The translations under genes were made by a program, and so were the position numbers. From Gnetum montanum (taxonomy: Eukaryota; Streptophyta; Gnetopsida; Gnetales; Gnetaceae), in NCBI GenBank assembly GCA_015680685.1, contig MNCI01006163.1:339410-386314 (forward strand): a stretch of 46,905 nucleotides of DNA. Direction: 5' to 3'. The notes beneath the pieces were generated by a model. The model did not search any database. It had not been told where the DNA came from and saw only the letters and a program-made list of their open reading frames with translations. This document shows positions 42,998 through 46,905 of the stretch, piece after piece (position 1 is the stretch's first letter; every line of letters starts with the position of its first letter).

Positions 42998-43883
42998 TGA
43001 TGAGTGGTGAGGTACCCCTACACTCAACCATACAAATACAAGCGTTACATGCACGATTTGGTCAAACTCTGCAGATAGACTAGTTGTGGCACCTAGATAG
43101 TTGGCCTTAGGTTGTAGTTCACTTTCTTCCCAGCTGGACTAGTATTAGCTTTGTCACGTATGGTTGAGTCTAGAGTGAGGAGTATGATGTGTTCTAACCT
43201 AATGCTACTCCTGAAGGTAGTGGAAAATAAGATTAACTAAGCTAGGAGGAAAGGGTAAGAGAGAATCTAAACTAGCCTAAGTGCGATGAGCATCCGTTCC
43301 TTAATCATCCGTACACATCTTGGACCTCGTGCATGACTACCATTGGGATTACCAAGTGCATGGCCTAGGTACACTACTGGGTTACCAAATAGTCACACTT
43401 AAATGCTCGTGATTAAGTCGTACTCATTCCGCATGACTAGGAGATAAGGGTGAGAGATATTAACTATGAAAGTAGTAAATAACAATTAAATAAATAATTA
43501 ATTAAACTAAGTGAATGTTGCAGTGATGAAGTAATCTCGATCTTTATTTTTGATCATGTGCATGTCCAAGTACTTCATACTTGAATAAAGGATGCTGTAC
43601 AATTACAGTCACCACACTGCGGGCATACACTGGAAAATAATTCTAACTTTGAGAAGGGAAAACTACAAGAATTTAGCTAAGGGACTAAAAACTAGATGTG
43701 AAACAAGGGAGAGCTGCCTCTTATTTATAGGAATTGAGGCAAGCTGTGATATCACGTATGTGATATCGTGGCTGATGCGATATCATGGCTGTGATATCAC
43801 TGAAGTGATATCACAACCACTAGGATATCATGGGTGTGATATCACAACAGCAATATCATAGCCAACAAATTCATGACTTATCA
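42998..43883 (-). repeat. Middle LTR, shared by E3 and E4
   Basis: 886 bp, minus strand TGATAAGTC...CTCATCA. It is flanked by a primer site on one side (E3 internal region) and by a purine tract on the other (E4 internal region). TATA box CTATAAATAA at 43,721-43,730. Seven or more GATATC-centred palindromes lie at 43,746-43,860 (for example GTGATATCAC at 43,746). Its body resembles the E2 LTRs more than the outer LTR at 36,755. Confidence 0.85.
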
Positions 43884-44065
43884 TACCCCCATAACTGAAT
43901 GAAAACTTGTCCTCGAGTTATAGAGAGAACAAGCTCCATTGATTACACAATGGATAGGTATGGGATTATTGACTAAATAGAATGGATTCATGCCGCAGTG
44001 TGGAGTCAGAACAAAATTGAGACACAACACAAAAGAAAATCTTATGATTACAAAATTGGTGGAAC

Positions 44066-44831
44066 TCATGTAATTCCTGGTGGCGGTGGCTCCTCCATAA
44101 GTGTCTTTCCCTTTTCTTGCGCTCTAGGTCTTGGGATTTAATAGCGTTGAAGTATGGCCTAGAGTTTCTCCTCTTATAAGGCCTTGAGTGCCTTGGCATG
44201 CATGTAAGTTTGCACTTGTACCATAGAGGCATCCCAGTTAGCCTTCTCTTTTTCTTCTGCCACCCTTTTATTCTCTGTCAACAGTTTATTAAGTTGCTCG
44301 ATCCTAAAAGTTTCCAACTGGTTTTGAGCAACATTTGGCCCTGTATTCGAAAGCTTTATACTTTTGAAATGGCTTGAATAGAGAAATCAATAGTCAGACC
44401 ACAATTTCTAACCATGGTGCCTTCTCCCTATTGTGCCAAAATTGGTACGTTTCCCCTAAGTACCAGGCACTACTTTTAGAGAGGGTAGGCCATAATGGGG
44501 ATTCTTTTAGGTGATCCCTAATGGCCTCCGGAGCAAATTCTGTGAAAGGTCCAAAGTTTAATTCCATGATTGCTATAGTGAATATGGACCTTTCATGGAT
44601 GGTTTGAACACAATCCTAGGTCAGCATGAGATATCATCCCTATTTAGATGTTGTAGCAGCTCATTCTTTTGTCTGCCTTGATTGTACAGTAGTAGGGTCT
44701 TCTTGGTGGATACTAAATGATTTTTCCTCCTGCTCTACATGTTGTTCAGCAGGAACTTGTCCTTCACCTCTCCTAGGTTGTTTGATCACATCTTAAGTAG
44801 GACCTTCCTATTGTGCTCATTTCAGGGTCAT
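44066..44831 (-). pseudogene. E4 ORF2, internally deleted and broken
   Basis: It starts at ATG 44,831, in the same place as E2 ORF2, and ends with TGA at 44,066-44,068 after a KGK..MEEPPPPG-type tail. The N-terminal part keeps ELNFGPF.EFAPEAIRDHL and WPTL, WYLGETYQFW (44,570-44,430). It then jumps from just after the DFS segment to the QLNKLL-like coiled-coil segment near 44,300. It jumps again from ALKAL near 44,170 to the last 35 codons. E2 shows about 1.2 kb and about 0.85 kb at those two places. In-frame stops and frame changes are also present. Confidence 0.75.
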
Positions 44832-46640
44832 TTGCAATCACACGGGGCCAATCGTTAGTAAGGTTGTTACCAAAGTTAGGTTATACCTTACTGCTTGCCT
44901 TAATAGATTTACTTTATTTCTATGTGATGTTAATTATTGGAAGAACATGTCCCCGAAAGATTATAATGTTGCATCTGCTTTGCTTAGTTGGTTTCCAAAT
45001 TTAATTTTCTGGTATAGCTAAAGAGATGAAATTTTTTTGACACATTTTGTTATTAATTTTACAACTAATTATCCTTAAAGATGTCCTTTGGGTGATGATG
45101 AATTTCAAAAAATTTCAAAAAAAATTATGCACTATTCGGCATGTGCCCCTCCCCCACAACTAAGTTCAACACTCTAGGTTTAAGTAGGTTTAGACAAAAT
45201 GAAAATCAGAGTACCAACGAGTGAGATATGGATATTAAAGCAAGGGATGTGCAATCGCTAGTCGTAGAGAGGAATTTGAAAAGCTTCCCCTGCGTGAACA
45301 GTTGCAAATGATGTTGATTATCACAGGGGGGTCACGTATATATATTTTCATCGAAGTTAGGGCACTTAGAGAATGTACCGAATTTTTAATATTTATTTAA
45401 AATTAAATGATGTAAACTAAGGACATCTGGATGATTGTTAAAGGGTTCCAGGGTAATTCAACTAGTTCGAAAGGCACAAAAATTATAATGGTGTGGAATT
45501 TATTAGTAAGGACCTCGGATGGAAGAAAAATGCTATGTGATAGTAATAAGGAAAAGAAATTGTTGGCAATATGCTAAGGGTAAGAACTAGTGAGTGTGAG
45601 CTGTGTCATAAGCGAAGATTACAAAAGATTACACAAGTGGATCCTCCCCAAAGAAGGTTTCAACATATAATGCCATTGTGTAACCATACTTAAAGTGTCC
45701 ATGGGCATTAGAAGGGTTAAATGTAATCCACACTGATTCTACAAAACACACATGTAAATATCATCAGAATGAGGTAAGAATTCTATGTTACAAATGACAC
45801 GAAATACAATTACACGAATAGTGAGATGAGACGAAGTATAGAAGGGATCGTAGAGATTGGGATATGAAGTAACTGACCTAGGGCACAGCGAATCCTGTTT
45901 GTAAAGCATGATTAAGGTGTCATTAACCTGTCGTTCCAAGATCAAGACCAAGTCCATTCCTCTGACCAGTGACATCGCATTGTTTCAGCCCATGATGAGC
46001 GACTATGAGAGTACCAAAACACCAAGGCGTACCGATCACTTAGAGTTTTGTTCAAGGGAGGAGTGATTTTTGTTTTGTGGCACTTCTCTCTTCTTCTTTT
46101 TTTTTATTTTCTCTTTTTTCTTGAATACTAAATCCAGAGAAGCTGCCAACCTTCAGGCATGGGTGCATGTCTTTCCAGTGGAACCCCCTAGAACAGCTTT
46201 GGATTTTTGAGTGCCCCTTTGATTACTCTTACTTCCATTTTTCTTTAGATCTACAAGGATCTTAGTACAACCACGTTGCATGATAACTCCCACATACGTC
46301 ACCAAAGAGAATCCACAAGTCCCCTTGGTGTCACACCCTAATCATTCCCTCTTGGTCCATCCTTCTTCACTCTGGATACAATGAACATAAAAATTAATTT
46401 TAAGTTTTAAGAATGTCAAGAATGTCACTGTACCCTCAAACAAAACCTCTTATTTGTAGAATGGATGGGTGGATGTAATGGACTCATTGTCCCCATAATT
46501 GATCACTAAAGACTTGATAACATAGAACACACCTCAACCAACGAGCCACATGAGTGTTTTATTCATAGATGAGATTACTTATACAAAAATGTGAAAAGAC
46601 AAAAAGACAAAAAGATAAAACAAGAAATTGAAAAATGAAA
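44832..46640 (-). other. E4 non-coding region upstream of ORF2
   Basis: No protein-like frame. It contains the counterpart of the E2 sequence 22,355-23,041, with the GTGACCCCCC block next to TATATATA near 45,337 and a Pu/Py stretch with GCAGGGGAAG (about 45,284). It also spans the counterpart of the E2 gap. An A-rich stretch at 46,600-46,680 follows the gag tail. Confidence 0.65.
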
Positions 46641-46689
46641 AACTAGAAAAAAAAAAGTTCTAAAATTAAAGAAAATGAAAAGTATTTAT

Positions 46690-46905
46690 TAATCCTGCTT
46701 GATATTTAGAATGGGGGATATCCCTCATAGCTAAATAGTTGAGGATGGAAAGGATTAATAAATGATGATGGGGATCCTTGCATGTTGGAAATATTGGAAC
46801 TTGGCCGTACATACCCCATCGGGTTTCACACACCTAATTGTAGTAAGCATAGTGGGGCAGTTTATGAGATGTGGTTCCTAGATAATGAGTTGACCCACTA
46901 TGATA
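46690..46905 (-). pseudogene. E4 gag tail, cut by the window edge
   Basis: On the minus strand it matches the last coding part of E2 gag (about 21,066-21,280): CATAGTGGGTCAA, CTGCCCCACTATGCTTACTA, GATGGGGTA, and the CCTTTCCATCCTCAAC / GGGATATCCCCCATT end. The rest of gag, the 5' LTR and the target site lie outside. Confidence 0.75.

Larger units (their letters stand above)
36755..43883 (-). mobile_element. 'E3': Athila-like LTR element, gag-pro only, between two LTRs
   Basis: On the minus strand: LTR (43,883-42,998), primer site, gag, protease, about 2.2 kb non-coding, purine tract, LTR (37,597-36,755). No RT, RNase H, integrase or ORF2 motif is visible. The right-hand LTR is shared with E4, and the two LTRs belong to visibly different subfamilies. 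The five bases left of the outer LTR are GCTTG (36,750-36,754); the matching target site would lie outside the window. Confidence 0.8.
43884..46905 (-). mobile_element. 'E4': E2-like element, 3' part, running out of the window
   Basis: On the minus strand from the right edge: gag tail, AT-rich non-coding DNA, a TATA-like site, a mutated splice acceptor, an internally deleted ORF2, purine tract TATGGGGGTA (43,893-43,884), then the middle LTR. Each block aligns in order with E2 from about 21,066 to 25,992. Confidence 0.85.

Noticed and set aside
43743-43862. CRISPR-like spaced palindromes
   Set aside because: Spacers are only 4-10 bp, the locus is a plant LTR promoter, and no cas genes or bacterial context exist.

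Overview
The window is nuclear DNA of a seed plant. It holds two intronless SAUR (auxin-responsive) genes in an AT-rich left third, followed by about 36 kb of old, nested LTR retrotransposons. The long gene-poor stretch and the age and nesting of the elements suggest a large repeat-rich genome. A gymnosperm such as a conifer is my guess, but nothing here proves the taxon. No rRNA, tRNA, CRISPR or bacterial feature was seen.

Layout. (1) 1-9,690: two minus-strand SAUR paralogues, at 40-543 and 7,974-8,429, each inside a homologous block that includes upstream DNA, so a segmental tandem duplication. Between them lie unannotated AT-rich DNA, a very old LTR relic (about 3,960-4,490), a decayed LINE (about 4,950-7,150) and a cluster of short tandem duplications (7,171-7,630). 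(2) About 10,600-36,749: a minus-strand Ty3/gypsy element of the Tat/Ogre type ('E1'), with gag and protease at 32.6-36.1 kb and RT, RNase H and integrase at 12.8-16.3 kb. Protease and RT are separated by an unusual block of minisatellites, a tandem array of about 190 bp units and a plus-strand, apparently spliced coding region. (3) 18,348-26,832: a plus-strand Athila-like element ('E2') inserted in that array, with a 5 bp target duplication CTAAA, two LTRs, a tRNA-Asp-type primer site, gag and a large second ORF, but no visible protease, RT or integrase. A 927 bp N-gap lies inside it. (4) 36,755-46,905 (runs off the window): minus-strand Athila-like DNA arranged LTR - internal (gag-pro, 'E3') - LTR - internal (E2-like, 'E4'), in which the middle LTR serves both internal regions.

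How the parts fit. The only reverse transcriptase and integrase of an LTR element visible here belong to E1. E2 and E4 carry gag plus a coiled-coil second ORF with a splice acceptor directly before its ATG, and E3 carries gag plus protease, so all three look non-autonomous. Their LTRs share arrays of about 10 bp palindromes centred on GATATC just upstream of the TATA box. A further copy of the array lies inside E2 ahead of the second ORF. In that ORF many of the stops are TAG at apparent former CAG codons, the scar expected of methylated, silenced plant repeats. All alignments and counts were made by eye.
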